Below, in pieces: positions 43,580-53,015 of a stretch of DNA of 64,000 nt. Both the position numbers and the translations under genes were made by a program. How positions within the stretch are numbered: the stretch's first letter is position 1; the number at the start of each line of letters is the position of its first letter. The stretch is taken from NCBI RefSeq assembly GCF_013033355.1, contig NZ_WQDY01000004.1:124001-188000 (forward strand), read 5' to 3'. The notes below the pieces were generated by a model. That model searched no databases. It was not told the DNA's origin and saw only the letters and a program-made list of their open reading frames with translations. The DNA comes from Ruegeria lacuscaerulensis (GTDB taxonomy: Bacteria > Pseudomonadota > Alphaproteobacteria > Rhodobacterales > Rhodobacteraceae).

Positions 43580-44770
43580 ATGTCCGACGAAATCAAGAAT
43601 AAGGCGGTCGAAGCCGAGACGATGGTGCAGGAAGTTACTGCAGTTGCCCTTCCCGACCCCACCGCCGAGGTCATCTCGCTGGAGGATGCCGACGAGCCTG
43701 TCAGTGCCGAAATTCGCAAGCGGATGGACGAGATCGATATGGGCAACACCAACTCGATCGTCGCGTTCGGGTCTTCAGCGCAAGCCGAACTGCAGGAAAT
43801 AAGCCAAGCCATGTTGGCCGACGTACGCAACAAGGATGTTGGACCAGCCGGAGACAGCCTGCGCAACATCGTGACCACCATTCGCGGTTTTTCGGTCAGC
43901 GAGCTGGACGTACGGCGCGAACGAAGCTGGTGGGAAAAACTAATGGGCCGCGCGGCGCCATTTGCCAAGTTCACCGCGCAATACGAACAAGTACAGGGCC
44001 AGATAGACCGCATTACTGACGATTTGTTGGCGCATGAGCATACGCTGCTGAAAGACATCAAATCGCTGGATATGCTCTATGAAAAGACGCTGGGTTTTTA
44101 CGACGAGCTGGCGCTGTATATCGCGGCGGGTGAGGAAAAGCTGACCGAACTGGACAGCCACGATATTCCCGAAAAAGAGGCCGCCGTTCAGGCCGCCCCC
44201 GAAGATGATCAGGTCATGAAAGCGCAGGAATTGCGCGACCTGCGCGCCGCGCGGGATGATTTGGAACGCCGCGTGCATGACCTGAAACTGACCCGACAGG
44301 TGACGATGCAGTCGCTGCCCTCAATCCGCTTGGTACAGGAAAACGACAAGTCGCTGGTGACCAAGATCAATTCGACATTGGTGAACACCGTACCGCTGTG
44401 GGAAACCCAACTGGCGCAGGCGGTTACTATCCAGCGCAGTGCCGAGGCTGCCTCGGCCGTGCGTGAGGCCAACGACCTGACAAATGAGTTGCTGACCTCG
44501 AACGCGGCCAATCTGCGGCAGTCGAACAAGATGATCCGCGAAGAGATGGAGCGCGGCGTGTTCGACATCGAAGCTGTAAAACAGGCCAATGCTGATCTGA
44601 TCGGAACGATCAATGAAAGCCTTGCTATTGCCGATGAGGGCAAAGCCAAACGCGCCGCCGCCGAAGAAGAGCTGCAGAAGATGGAGGCCGAGCTGCGCGA
44701 CACGCTGGCCGCCGCCAAGGCCCGCAAGGACGGCATCGGCGACAATTCCGGCACCGCTGTTCCGGACTGA
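43580..44770 (+). CDS. telA: Toxic anion resistance protein TelA
   Basis: The 396-residue protein is almost all helix and matches TelA, with SWWEKLMGRAAPFAKFTAQYEQVQGQIDRITDDLLAHEHTLLKDI and the NDLTNELLTSNAANLRQSNKMIREEMERG regions in pieces. TelA was found with tellurite and other toxic-anion resistance and is thought to work at the membrane with partners such as XpaC. It has no signal peptide or clear TM helix, so it is cytoplasmic and coiled-coil. GAGAGGA precedes the ATG. The DUF2927 gene starts four bases after its stop. Confidence 0.92.
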   Translation: MSDEIKNKAVEAETMVQEVTAVALPDPTAEVISLEDADEPVSAEIRKRMDEIDMGNTNSIVAFGSSAQAELQEISQAMLADVRNKDVGPAGDSLRNIVTTIRGFSVSELDVRRERSWWEKLMGRAAPFAKFTAQYEQVQGQIDRITDDLLAHEHTLLKDIKSLDMLYEKTLGFYDELALYIAAGEEKLTELDSHDIPEKEAAVQAAPEDDQVMKAQELRDLRAARDDLERRVHDLKLTRQVTMQSLPSIRLVQENDKSLVTKINSTLVNTVPLWETQLAQAVTIQRSAEAASAVREANDLTNELLTSNAANLRQSNKMIREEMERGVFDIEAVKQANADLIGTINESLAIADEGKAKRAAAEEELQKMEAELRDTLAAAKARKDGIGDNSGTAVPD

Positions 44771-44774
44771 TACG

Positions 44775-45731
44775 GTGGCAGGACTAAGAAAACTCAGATA
44801 TGCGTTGGGGTGCGTTGCGCTTTGGGCCTTGGCCAGTTGCGACGAAACCCTGACCGCGTCTGCAGTGCCTGAACCCCGCCCTGCGCCGGCAACGCCCGCG
44901 CCCAACGCATATGTCGCGCCCTCGGCAGCCAGTCAGGATCTTGCGCGGTTTTACCAGCGGGTCGAGCGCGATCTGGTCACGCGCGGCCTGCTGCGCACAG
45001 ATGGCGGGGGCCCAGATACGCCCTACGACGCCAGCGACCTTGAGCGCAATTTCGACGTGATTGCATTTTACAACGAATATCCCGACCACGCCGTCACCGC
45101 GACGACGTACAGCACCGAGGGGCAACTCAGCCGCTGGACCACCCCGGTTCGTGTCCAAATTGAGTTTGCGCCCACCGTGGAACCACAGTTGCGCGAACAG
45201 GATACCGCTCAGGTCAACGCCTACACCGACAGGTTAGCGAGACTTACCAGCCACCCGATCTCTGTCGTCACCAGAAAACCGAATTTTCATGTCTTTTTTG
45301 CAGGCAAAGACGACAGCGCATACGTGGTGTCACGCCTCAAGGAGCTCGCGCCGGGGATCAGCCAACCGGTTCTTGAACTGGTCGCAAACCCTCGGGCCAA
45401 TATTGATTGCTTTGTAATTGCGTCGCCCACCAACCGGGCGCCGAACCAGTTCGTACGGGCCGTGGTACTCATCCGAACGGAATTGCCGGACCTGCTGCGC
45501 CGCAGTTGCATCCATGAAGAAATGGCCCAGGGTCTTGGCCTGTCCAACGACAGCCCGGCCGCACGGCCTTCGATCTTTAACGACGATGACGAGTTTGCTC
45601 TGCTGACCAGCCATGACGAGAAACTGCTTTCAATGCTTTACGATCCGCGCCTGCAACCGGGCGTGACGGCACAGGATGCCCGCCCCGTGGTGCGGTTACT
45701 GGCACGTGAATTGATGGGCCAGCCGCTATAG
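44775..45731 (+). CDS. DUF2927 lipoprotein
   Basis: The 318-residue protein has a lipoprotein signal (RKLRYALGCVALWALASC, Cys about 22) and a DUF2927 domain. His247 lies in IHEEMAQGLGLSND, a helix that resembles the HExxH site of gluzincin proteases with Gln instead of the second His. The best start is the GTG at 44775, four bases after telA, so translation is coupled. It is anchored in the envelope and its activity is unknown. Confidence 0.82.
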   Translation: MAGLRKLRYALGCVALWALASCDETLTASAVPEPRPAPATPAPNAYVAPSAASQDLARFYQRVERDLVTRGLLRTDGGGPDTPYDASDLERNFDVIAFYNEYPDHAVTATTYSTEGQLSRWTTPVRVQIEFAPTVEPQLREQDTAQVNAYTDRLARLTSHPISVVTRKPNFHVFFAGKDDSAYVVSRLKELAPGISQPVLELVANPRANIDCFVIASPTNRAPNQFVRAVVLIRTELPDLLRRSCIHEEMAQGLGLSNDSPAARPSIFNDDDEFALLTSHDEKLLSMLYDPRLQPGVTAQDARPVVRLLARELMGQPL

Positions 45732-45753
45732 GCCCAAGGATAAGGAGGCCCCA

Positions 45754-46902
45754 ATGGGTATTTTCGATTTTCTGACCGGAGAATTCATCGACGTCATTCA
45801 CTGGGTCGACGACACCCGTGACACAATGGTCTGGCGGTTCGAGCGTGAAGGCCATGCCATCAAATACGGTGCCAAGCTGACCGTGCGCGAAGGTCAGGCC
45901 GCCGTTTTTGTGCATGAAGGGCAACTGGCGGATGTGTTCACGCCGGGCCTTTATATGCTTGAAACCAACAACATGCCGATCCTGACGACCCTGCAGCATT
46001 GGGATCACGGTTTTCAGTCTCCATTCAAATCCGAGGTCTATTTCGTCAACACGACCCGGTTCAACGATCTGAAATGGGGCACCAAGAACCCGATTATGCT
46101 GCGCGATCCAGAATTTGGGCCAACCCGCATTCGGGCCTTTGGCACCTATACGGTGCGGGTGAAGGATGCTGCGAAGTTTCTGGTCGAGATCGTCGGCACC
46201 GATGGCGAATTCACCATGGATGAGATCAGCTTTCAGATCCGCAACATCATCGTGCAGGAATTCAGCCGCGTGATTGCGGGATCGGGCATTCCGGTTCTGG
46301 ACATGGCGGCCAACACCGCCGATCTAGGCAAACTGATCGCGGCTGAGGTCTCGCCCGTGCTGGATGGGTACGGGTTGGAGATGCCTGAGTTTTACATCGA
46401 AAACATCTCATTGCCGCCGGCGGTCGAGGCGGCGCTGGATAAGCGCACATCCATGGGTCTGGCCGGTGATTTGGGCAAGTTCACCCAGTATTCTGCAGCC
46501 GAGGCGATGACCGCAGCCGCCAACAACCCCGGTCAGGGCGGTGGCATGGGCGCCGGTCTTGGTATGGGCATGGGAATGGCGATGGCGCAGCAGATGGCGA
46601 ACATGGCAGCGGGTCAACCGAGCGGCCCGTGGGGCAGCTCCGCCCCCGCTGCTCCGCAAACAGTTGCACATGCGGCACCGCCGCCCCCGCCTCCGGTTGA
46701 GCATGTTTGGCATATCGCCGTCGACGGGCAGACCAGCGGGCCGTTTTCCAAGGCCAAGATGGGCCGAATGGCCACTGACGGAGAGCTAACCCGTGACACC
46801 CATGTCTGGACCGCCGGTCAGGACGGCTGGAAAAAGGCGGGCGAGGTGCAGGAACTGGCACAGCTGTTCACCATCCTGCCGCCACCGCCGCCGGGGGCGT
46901 AA
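45754..46902 (+). CDS. SPFH-domain protein with C-terminal GYF_2 domain
   Basis: Residues about 1-245 form an SPFH domain of the virion-core/YdjI type (DVIHWVDDTRDTMVWRFEREG, KYGAKLTVREGQAAVFVHEG in pieces). A Gly/Met/Ala-rich linker and a poly-Pro stretch follow. Residues 315-372 match a GYF_2 domain (WHIAVDGQTSGPFSKAKMGRMATDGEL, DGWKKAGEV). SPFH proteins build membrane scaffolds; GYF domains bind proline-rich peptides. AAGGAGG precedes the ATG. It is followed by a membrane protein and a zinc-ribbon protein as in ydjGHI-type modules. Confidence 0.88.
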   Translation: MGIFDFLTGEFIDVIHWVDDTRDTMVWRFEREGHAIKYGAKLTVREGQAAVFVHEGQLADVFTPGLYMLETNNMPILTTLQHWDHGFQSPFKSEVYFVNTTRFNDLKWGTKNPIMLRDPEFGPTRIRAFGTYTVRVKDAAKFLVEIVGTDGEFTMDEISFQIRNIIVQEFSRVIAGSGIPVLDMAANTADLGKLIAAEVSPVLDGYGLEMPEFYIENISLPPAVEAALDKRTSMGLAGDLGKFTQYSAAEAMTAAANNPGQGGGMGAGLGMGMGMAMAQQMANMAAGQPSGPWGSSAPAAPQTVAHAAPPPPPPVEHVWHIAVDGQTSGPFSKAKMGRMATDGELTRDTHVWTAGQDGWKKAGEVQELAQLFTILPPPPPGA

Positions 46903-46905
46903 TCG

Positions 46906-47448
46906 GTGGCCGACGTCAAGGCGGAGTCTCCGTATTCTCAGCGCGATCTGGGATGTGCGGTGAAACTGTCTGCGCTGTTGGGCTGGGTGGGCGTTATCGG
47001 CGTACCGTTGTTTGCCAGCCTGAGCCGTGAAGCTCTGGACGTGGACTCTGTGTTCCTTGTGTTTTGGTACGCGTTGTTTGGCCTGCCAATATCGTTTTTT
47101 ATTTGCTGGCTATTGGTCAAACCCTTTCTGCGCTTCATGATGCGCTGCCGGATCAATTATATACGTGCGGCCATTTGGGGCGCAGGGATTGCGGTAAACC
47201 TCATCGCCATTCGACTGACCTTCAGGTTCTTCAGAAGCTGGCTAATGTCGCAGGATCCTAAAAGCACATCCAGCTATGGCGACGGGACTGACACCATCTC
47301 GATCAACGGTGTCTACACCGACTATGGTTGGTGGGTATTTGCAAAGAACTCTCTGAATTTCGTCGCAATCTGCATCCTCTCGGCCTTGGTTGTTCGTTTG
47401 ATAATTGGCCCCGGGAGCAGCGCCACGAACACAGAGGCCAAGCTATGA
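46906..47448 (+). CDS. Membrane protein of the SPFH module
   Basis: The 180-residue protein, starting at a GTG three bases after the SPFH gene, has four hydrophobic segments (about residues 16-38, 45-68, 85-105 and 145-168) with a polar loop before the last. I recognise no family. Its stop overlaps the next start in ATGA. In the B. subtilis ydjGHI module, the middle protein is also a small membrane protein, which is the basis for a tentative YdjH-like role. Confidence 0.78.
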   Translation: MADVKAESPYSQRDLGCAVKLSALLGWVGVIGVPLFASLSREALDVDSVFLVFWYALFGLPISFFICWLLVKPFLRFMMRCRINYIRAAIWGAGIAVNLIAIRLTFRFFRSWLMSQDPKSTSSYGDGTDTISINGVYTDYGWWVFAKNSLNFVAICILSALVVRLIIGPGSSATNTEAKL

Positions 47449-48533
47449 CAGAAGAACACCGTTTCCCCTGTGACCAATGCGGCGCAGATTACCGTTTCAA
47501 CCCGGGCGATGGCACTTTGACCTGCGACCATTGCGGCCATTCGGAACCCATCGGCGCAGGTCCGTGGGGCGGGGCCAGCCTGAAAGAGCTGGATTTCGAC
47601 ACCGCCATCGCCGACCGGCTGCCCGATACCGAGATCGAGGAAACGCGCGTTCTTTCTTGTCCCAATTGTGCGGCCCAGGTCGAATTCGACCCAGCCACCC
47701 ATGCCGCAGAATGCCCATTCTGCGCCACGCCCGTGGTGACGGATACCGGAGTCAACCGGCACATCAAGCCGCGCGGCGTGCTGCCTTTTGCGCTGGATGA
47801 GCGGGCTGCGCATAAGGCGATGGGCGATTGGTTGGGCCGGCTGTGGTTTGCGCCTAACAGGCTCAAGGACTATGCCCGCAAGGGCCGGAAAATGCAGGGT
47901 ATCTATGTGCCCTACTGGACCTTTGATGCCAACACCCAGTCCAGCTACCGAGGTGAGCGCGGCACGGTCTATTACGAAACCCGCACTGTCATGCGCGATG
48001 GCAAGCGGGTGCAACAGCAGGTTCCCAAAGTGCGATGGTCGCCCAAATCCGGGCGGGTGGCGCGTTTCTTTGACGATGTGCTGGTGCTGGCCTCTCGGTC
48101 CTTGCCCAAAACCTATACCGACGCGTTGGAGCCTTGGGATCTGCCTGCGCTGGAACCCTATCAGCCCGAATATCTGGCCGGGTTCCGGGCCGAGGCGTAC
48201 TCGGTCGAGCTGAAGGAAGGTTATACCGAGGCGCGCGGCCATATGGCCCGCGTGATCGAGCGGGACGTGCGCTTTGATATTGGCGGCGACCGTCAGCGCA
48301 TACACGCGATTGATACCGATGTGCGGAATGTCACCTTCAAACACATCCTGTTGCCCGTCTGGATGGCGGCCTACAAGTATCGCGGCCAGACCTATCGGTT
48401 CGTGGTGAATGGCCGCACGGGACGGGTACAGGGCGAACGCCCCTGGTCTGCTATCAAGATCACCATCGCCGTTGCGCTTGGTTTGCTGTTTGCCGCGGGG
48501 GTTGGCTATCTGATCGCGACCGGTCAGCAATAG
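47445..48533 (+). CDS. Double zinc-ribbon membrane protein (YdjG-like)
   Basis: The 362-residue protein has two N-terminal zinc ribbons (Cys9/12/27/30 and Cys72/75/90/93). A soluble domain with YVPYWTFDANTQSSYRGERG follows, and a C-terminal transmembrane helix (WSAIKITIAVALGLLFAAGVGYLI) ends the protein. The ATG at 47445 overlaps the previous stop. This layout matches YdjG-type proteins that work with SPFH partners at the membrane. It is the last gene of the cluster; about 90 bases separate it from the nitroreductase gene. Confidence 0.85.
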   Translation: MTEEHRFPCDQCGADYRFNPGDGTLTCDHCGHSEPIGAGPWGGASLKELDFDTAIADRLPDTEIEETRVLSCPNCAAQVEFDPATHAAECPFCATPVVTDTGVNRHIKPRGVLPFALDERAAHKAMGDWLGRLWFAPNRLKDYARKGRKMQGIYVPYWTFDANTQSSYRGERGTVYYETRTVMRDGKRVQQQVPKVRWSPKSGRVARFFDDVLVLASRSLPKTYTDALEPWDLPALEPYQPEYLAGFRAEAYSVELKEGYTEARGHMARVIERDVRFDIGGDRQRIHAIDTDVRNVTFKHILLPVWMAAYKYRGQTYRFVVNGRTGRVQGERPWSAIKITIAVALGLLFAAGVGYLIATGQQ

Positions 48534-48622
48534 ACAGACACACTACCCGCCGGATAACTGCTTGAACATCCTTTGGTCAGACGCCATCCTGCGCGTCGTC
48601 AACGCCGAGGGGAGAGGCCAGT

Positions 48623-49291
48623 GTGACGCTATCCGAATTGAACAAATTGCTGGACGAGCGCCATTCCTGTCGCGCTTTTCGCCCTGATCCGATTCCGAAA
48701 GACCAGATCGAGCAAATACTGACAAGCGCGGCACGTGTGCCAAGTTGGTGCAACGCACAGCCATGGGATGTTATCGTTACCAGCGGTGCCCAAACCGATA
48801 CCTTCCGAAAAGCGCTACAAGAAGAGGCGACCACTGGCGCGCCTGCGCCTGATCTGCCCTTTCCGACGTCATATTCTGGCGTTTACAAGGACCGTCGCCG
48901 CGAATGTGGCTGGGCTTTATACGAAGCGGTGGGTGTTGAACGCGGAGACCGATCCGCCTCCGCAAAACAGATGATGCAGAACTTTACCCTTTTCGGTGCG
49001 CCTCATTGCGCGATTGTGTCCAGCCCAGCCGAGCTGGGCCCATATGGTGCAATGGATTGTGGCGGTTTTATCACCGCTTTTACGCTGGCGGCGCAGGCTG
49101 TGGGCGTGGCAACCATCCCGCAGGCAGCCGTGGCCAGCTACGGCCCTTTCCTGCACCGGTTTTTCAACATCCCTGACGACCGGCTGATCCTTTGCGCAAT
49201 TTCCTTCGGCTATGCGGATTCAGAGCATCTGGCAAATGGATTTCGTACAACACGCGCTGCACCAAGTGAATTTATCACCTGGGCCGATTAA
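48623..49291 (+). CDS. Nitroreductase family protein
   Basis: The 222-residue flavoprotein has the N-terminal RHSCRAFRPDPIP FMN-binding Arg/Ser region, a CNAQPWDV segment and the C-terminal GFRTTRAAPSEFI. It matches NfnB/FMN nitroreductases that use NAD(P)H. Substrates may include nitroaromatics or quinones. The GTG at 48623 follows GGGGAGAGG. The dtd gene begins 15 bases after its stop. Confidence 0.9.
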   Translation: MTLSELNKLLDERHSCRAFRPDPIPKDQIEQILTSAARVPSWCNAQPWDVIVTSGAQTDTFRKALQEEATTGAPAPDLPFPTSYSGVYKDRRRECGWALYEAVGVERGDRSASAKQMMQNFTLFGAPHCAIVSSPAELGPYGAMDCGGFITAFTLAAQAVGVATIPQAAVASYGPFLHRFFNIPDDRLILCAISFGYADSEHLANGFRTTRAAPSEFITWAD

Positions 49292-49306
49292 CCAAAGGAG
49301 CAGCAC

Positions 49307-49744
49307 TTGCGGGCCGTTTTACAAAGAGTTTCCAAAGCCAAGGTCAGCGTAGATGGTTTTGTCGTTGGGCGGACCGGTCCCGGCCTGATGATTCTGGTTT
49401 GTGCCATGCAGGGCGATGACTTGGTTAAAGCAGAGCAGTTGGCGACCAAAATCGCAAAACTGCGAATTTTCAAGGACGACGCCGGCAAGATGAATCGGTC
49501 GGTTCAGGATATTGGGGGCTCGGCGCTTGTGATCAGCCAGTTCACGCTGGCGGCAGATACGACACGGGGAAACCGGCCCGGTTTCTCAGAAGCTGCCCCG
49601 CCTGAGATTGGCAAGCACCTGTACGAAGAATTCGCGCGCTTTCTGGACGCGCAAGGCATATCTGTCGAAACCGGGCAATTCGGTGCGGATATGGCCGTGG
49701 AACTGGTAAATGACGGGCCGGTCACAATCTGGGTGGAGAACTGA
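49307..49744 (+). CDS. dtd: D-aminoacyl-tRNA deacylase
   Basis: The 145-residue enzyme removes D-amino acids and glycine wrongly attached to tRNA. The start is TTG at 49307, with AAAGGAG seven bases upstream, giving the standard [13 protein letters not shown]. The SQFTLAADT and [11 protein letters not shown] motifs and the C-terminal NDGPVTIW are present. It overlaps the next gene by one base (TGATG). Confidence 0.96.
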   Translation: MRAVLQRVSKAKVSVDGFVVGRTGPGLMILVCAMQGDDLVKAEQLATKIAKLRIFKDDAGKMNRSVQDIGGSALVISQFTLAADTTRGNRPGFSEAAPPEIGKHLYEEFARFLDAQGISVETGQFGADMAVELVNDGPVTIWVEN

Positions 49745-50847
49745 TGAATCAAACGCAAAAGGCAATACGCATCTGGCAAGCAGGCGTGGATGCCGTTGGC
49801 GGCCACGCCGCAACGCAGACAGCCCTTGGTGATATCCCAGCGCCCGACCAAATTCTGGCAGTGGGAAAACCTGCAGCGGCAATGGCCCTCGCCGCGCTTG
49901 AGCATTTCGGCCCGGTGCCAACCCTTGTCGTCACCAAGGACGATCACGGACGGGGCCTGCCTGATCATGTAACGGTGATCGAGGCGTCTCATCCTGTTCC
50001 TGACGCGCGCAGTCTGGACGGTGGGCGTGCGCTGCGACAAACCGTGGAAGGAATGGGAGCTTCGTCGCACCTGCTACTACTCGTGTCAGGCGGCGCATCA
50101 TCGCTGGCGGAAGATCTGGTACCGGGCCAGACGCTGGATGATCTTGAGCGATTGAACAAACGACTTTTGTCCCAAGGGCTTGATATCACTGCGATGAATG
50201 TCGAACGTCGCAAGATATCCCGGATCAAGGGGGCCGGATTGCTGTCCCATTTCAAGGGACGCAAAGCAACGGTTCTGGCGATCTCGGATGTGCCTGGGGA
50301 TGATCTGAGTGTCATCGGCTCGGGGATTGGAGCGCTCCCCGACACCCGTGATTTCGAAGCATCGGCACAGATTGTGGCCTCAAACGCCCACGCCCGCGCG
50401 GCCGCTGTCCGACAGGCCGAAATCGAAGGCGCAGCGGTATTTGCCGATGAAGAAGCTTTGCACGACGATTTTCTTGCCGTGGCAGCGACCCTCGGCCCAC
50501 GCCTGCGCGACATGCCAAAGGGAGTTATGATCTTTGGAGGCGAACCGACGGTTGTTCTGCCGGACGATCCGGGACGCGGCGGGCGCAATCAGGCGCTGGC
50601 GCTGGCATTGGCCAAGGAAATCGCTGGTGTCGAAGGGCTGACGGTGGTCGTAGGCGGCACTGACGGCACCGACGGTCCGACGCAGGCGGCAGGCGGTATT
50701 GTCGATGGAACCACTTGGGCAGACGGCGCAGAGCAAGCGCTTCAGACTGCCGACAGCGGCAGTTACCTTGAGCATGCAGATGCTTTGTTGGTGACCGGCC
50801 CCACCGGAACAAACGTGATGGATCTGCTTGTCGCAATTCGCTCTTGA
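49744..50847 (+). CDS. Glycerate 2-kinase (GckA/TtuD type)
   Basis: The 367-residue protein has a DUF4147/GckA N-terminal domain (LLLVSGGASSLAEDLVPGQTLDD, AMNVERRKISRIKGAGLL) and a MOFRL C-terminal domain (GGRNQALALALAKEI, GTDGTDGPTQAAGGIVD). It phosphorylates glycerate to 2-phosphoglycerate using ATP. It overlaps dtd by one base and is followed by the CocE hydrolase 51 bases later, so the role in this run of genes may be catabolic. Confidence 0.92.
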   Translation: MNQTQKAIRIWQAGVDAVGGHAATQTALGDIPAPDQILAVGKPAAAMALAALEHFGPVPTLVVTKDDHGRGLPDHVTVIEASHPVPDARSLDGGRALRQTVEGMGASSHLLLLVSGGASSLAEDLVPGQTLDDLERLNKRLLSQGLDITAMNVERRKISRIKGAGLLSHFKGRKATVLAISDVPGDDLSVIGSGIGALPDTRDFEASAQIVASNAHARAAAVRQAEIEGAAVFADEEALHDDFLAVAATLGPRLRDMPKGVMIFGGEPTVVLPDDPGRGGRNQALALALAKEIAGVEGLTVVVGGTDGTDGPTQAAGGIVDGTTWADGAEQALQTADSGSYLEHADALLVTGPTGTNVMDLLVAIRS

Positions 50848-50898
50848 ATTGACGATTTTTATCCCACCCGAAACGCACAAGACCACGAGACTGATCCG

Positions 50899-52890
50899 AT
50901 GACTCATCCCTCCAATGCGCTGCGCGAGATCGAAGACCTGCCAGATATCGGTATTCACATGCCAGATGGGTGCCGCCTGTCTGCCCGCGTTTGGCGACCG
51001 GTGGATGCGCAGGACGATCCTGTCCCTGCCATTCTGGAGTTCCTGCCTTACCGCAAACGCGACGGCACCGCGACGCGCGATGCCCTGACACATCCTTGGT
51101 TCGCTAAGCGCGGTTACGCCTGCATCCGGGTCGATATGCGCGGAAATGGCGACAGCGAAGGGCTGATGGAGGACGAGTACACCCAACAAGAGTTGGACGA
51201 CGCCGTCTCGACGATCCGGTGGCTGGCCGACCAACCCTGGTGCACGGGTCAAGTTGGGATGATGGGGATCAGCTGGGGCGGTTTCAATTCGTTACAGGTC
51301 GCTGCCATGCAGCCCGAGGCCCTAAAGGCGATCATCACCCTCTGCTCGACAGCGGATCGTTATGCCGACGACATCCACTACAAGGGTGGTTGCCTGCTGA
51401 ACGAAAACCTCGGCTGGGGGGCAACAATGTGGTCGTATTCGTCACGCGCTCCTGATCCGGCACTGCGCCCGAACTGGCGCGAACTATGGCTGGATCGACT
51501 GGAAAATGAACCATTCCTGCCGTCGGTCTGGCTACGGCATCAGACTCGGGATGCCTATTGGCAGCACGGCTCGGTCTGCGAGGATTTCGGTGCTATCCGG
51601 GCCGCAACCCTTGCCGTCGGAGGATGGGGTGACGCCTATAAAAACACTGTTCCTCTGCTGGTCGAACAACTTGACGCCCCAGCCAAAGGGATCGTGGGAC
51701 CATGGGTGCACAAGTACCCGCATTTCGCGATCCCCGAGCCCCGGATTGGGTTCCTGCAAGAGGCGCTGCGCTGGTGGGACCACTGGTTGAAAGGCCGAAA
51801 TACCGGAGTGGACCAGGACCCCGACTATCGCGCTTATCTGATAGATGGGGTGCGACCGCAACGTTGGTACACCGAACGTCCCGGCCGCTGGATCGCTGAA
51901 GAAAAGGGCGCGACCACGCACTTGCCTGTTCAGACGTTGGCGCTGACCGAGGACGGGTTGGGCGCGTCAGGCGCGTTGGACGCTCGCATCCGGTCGCCGC
52001 ACACCTGCGGGATGGAAGGCGGCGAGTATTGCGCCATCTGGCTCGGCCCGGACATGCCCGGTGATCAGCGGGGGGATGACGCGCTGTCTGCTTGTTTCGA
52101 CGGCGCAGTACTGTCCGATGATTTGGACATCGTTGGCGCACCTCGGCTACGGCTTCGCGTCAGCGCTGACAAACCACAAGCACAGATTGCCGTGCGTCTG
52201 AACCACGTGCACCCCGACGGTGCGTCGACGCGTATCACCTATGGGGTCCTTAATCTGTCACACCGAGACAGCCACGCGACCCCGTCGGCCCTGACACCCA
52301 ACGCACCCTTCGAGATAGAATTAGACCTCGACCATATCGCGTACCGCGTTCCCAAAGGGCATCATTTGCGTGTCGCAATCTCAAGCGCTTACTGGCCGCT
52401 GATCTGGCCCTCGCCCGAGGCGACCGAGCTTCATATGACCAAGGGTGAGATCGATATCCCTCTTCGCCCGTCATCCGGGGACGAATGGGTGTTCGAACCC
52501 GCCGATTCTGAAACCCCTCGCGATGTCGACACTCTGCGTGCAGACAGCAACAAACGCCGTGTAGAAACAGACATGAACACGGGCGAAACGCACTTGATCA
52601 TCGAAGATGATTTTGGGTTGATCACAGATAAACACCACGGTCTGACACACGGGGGCACGGCCACCGAAAAATGGTCTATTCACCCCGAAGATCCGCTTTC
52701 AGCGCGCGGTCAATGTGTTTGGACACAGGAAATGCGCCGGGATGACATTCACCTGCGCACCGTGACCACTTGTGAAATGTGGTCGGATATCAATGCCTTT
52801 TACCTGAAAGCCAAACTGACCGCCTATGAGGGCGAGACAGAGGTATTTTCAAAGGAAACGGAGGATTCGATCCCGCGCGAGCAGATGTGA
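50899..52890 (+). CDS. CocE/NonD-family hydrolase
   Basis: The 663-residue serine hydrolase has an alpha/beta core with the nucleophile Ser125 in GISWGGFN, preceded by VDMRGNGDSEG. A C-terminal X-Pro dipeptidyl-peptidase jelly-roll domain follows (VSADKPQAQIAVRLNHVHPDGASTRITYG in pieces). CocE/NonD enzymes act on esters, amides or acyl peptides. No signal peptide is seen, so it is cytoplasmic. It sits 126 bases before a complete peptide-type ABC importer, so it may process the imported substrate. Confidence 0.93.
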   Translation: MTHPSNALREIEDLPDIGIHMPDGCRLSARVWRPVDAQDDPVPAILEFLPYRKRDGTATRDALTHPWFAKRGYACIRVDMRGNGDSEGLMEDEYTQQELDDAVSTIRWLADQPWCTGQVGMMGISWGGFNSLQVAAMQPEALKAIITLCSTADRYADDIHYKGGCLLNENLGWGATMWSYSSRAPDPALRPNWRELWLDRLENEPFLPSVWLRHQTRDAYWQHGSVCEDFGAIRAATLAVGGWGDAYKNTVPLLVEQLDAPAKGIVGPWVHKYPHFAIPEPRIGFLQEALRWWDHWLKGRNTGVDQDPDYRAYLIDGVRPQRWYTERPGRWIAEEKGATTHLPVQTLALTEDGLGASGALDARIRSPHTCGMEGGEYCAIWLGPDMPGDQRGDDALSACFDGAVLSDDLDIVGAPRLRLRVSADKPQAQIAVRLNHVHPDGASTRITYGVLNLSHRDSHATPSALTPNAPFEIELDLDHIAYRVPKGHHLRVAISSAYWPLIWPSPEATELHMTKGEIDIPLRPSSGDEWVFEPADSETPRDVDTLRADSNKRRVETDMNTGETHLIIEDDFGLITDKHHGLTHGGTATEKWSIHPEDPLSARGQCVWTQEMRRDDIHLRTVTTCEMWSDINAFYLKAKLTAYEGETEVFSKETEDSIPREQM

Positions 52891-53015
52891 CTCAGTGCGA
52901 TGCAAATGTATGACAATAAAACTTGCCCGGTGGGCAAAAATCAGCCAACTTTGACTCATGCGTCAATAAAAAGCCCGCGCAAGGGCTGGAATCCAATCAA
53001 CTGGGAGATCTTTGG

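Noticed and set aside
47322..48530. 402-residue open frame antisense to the zinc-ribbon gene
   Set aside because: The opposite strand has eight correctly spaced zinc cysteines and a transmembrane helix, whereas this frame has no recognisable features.
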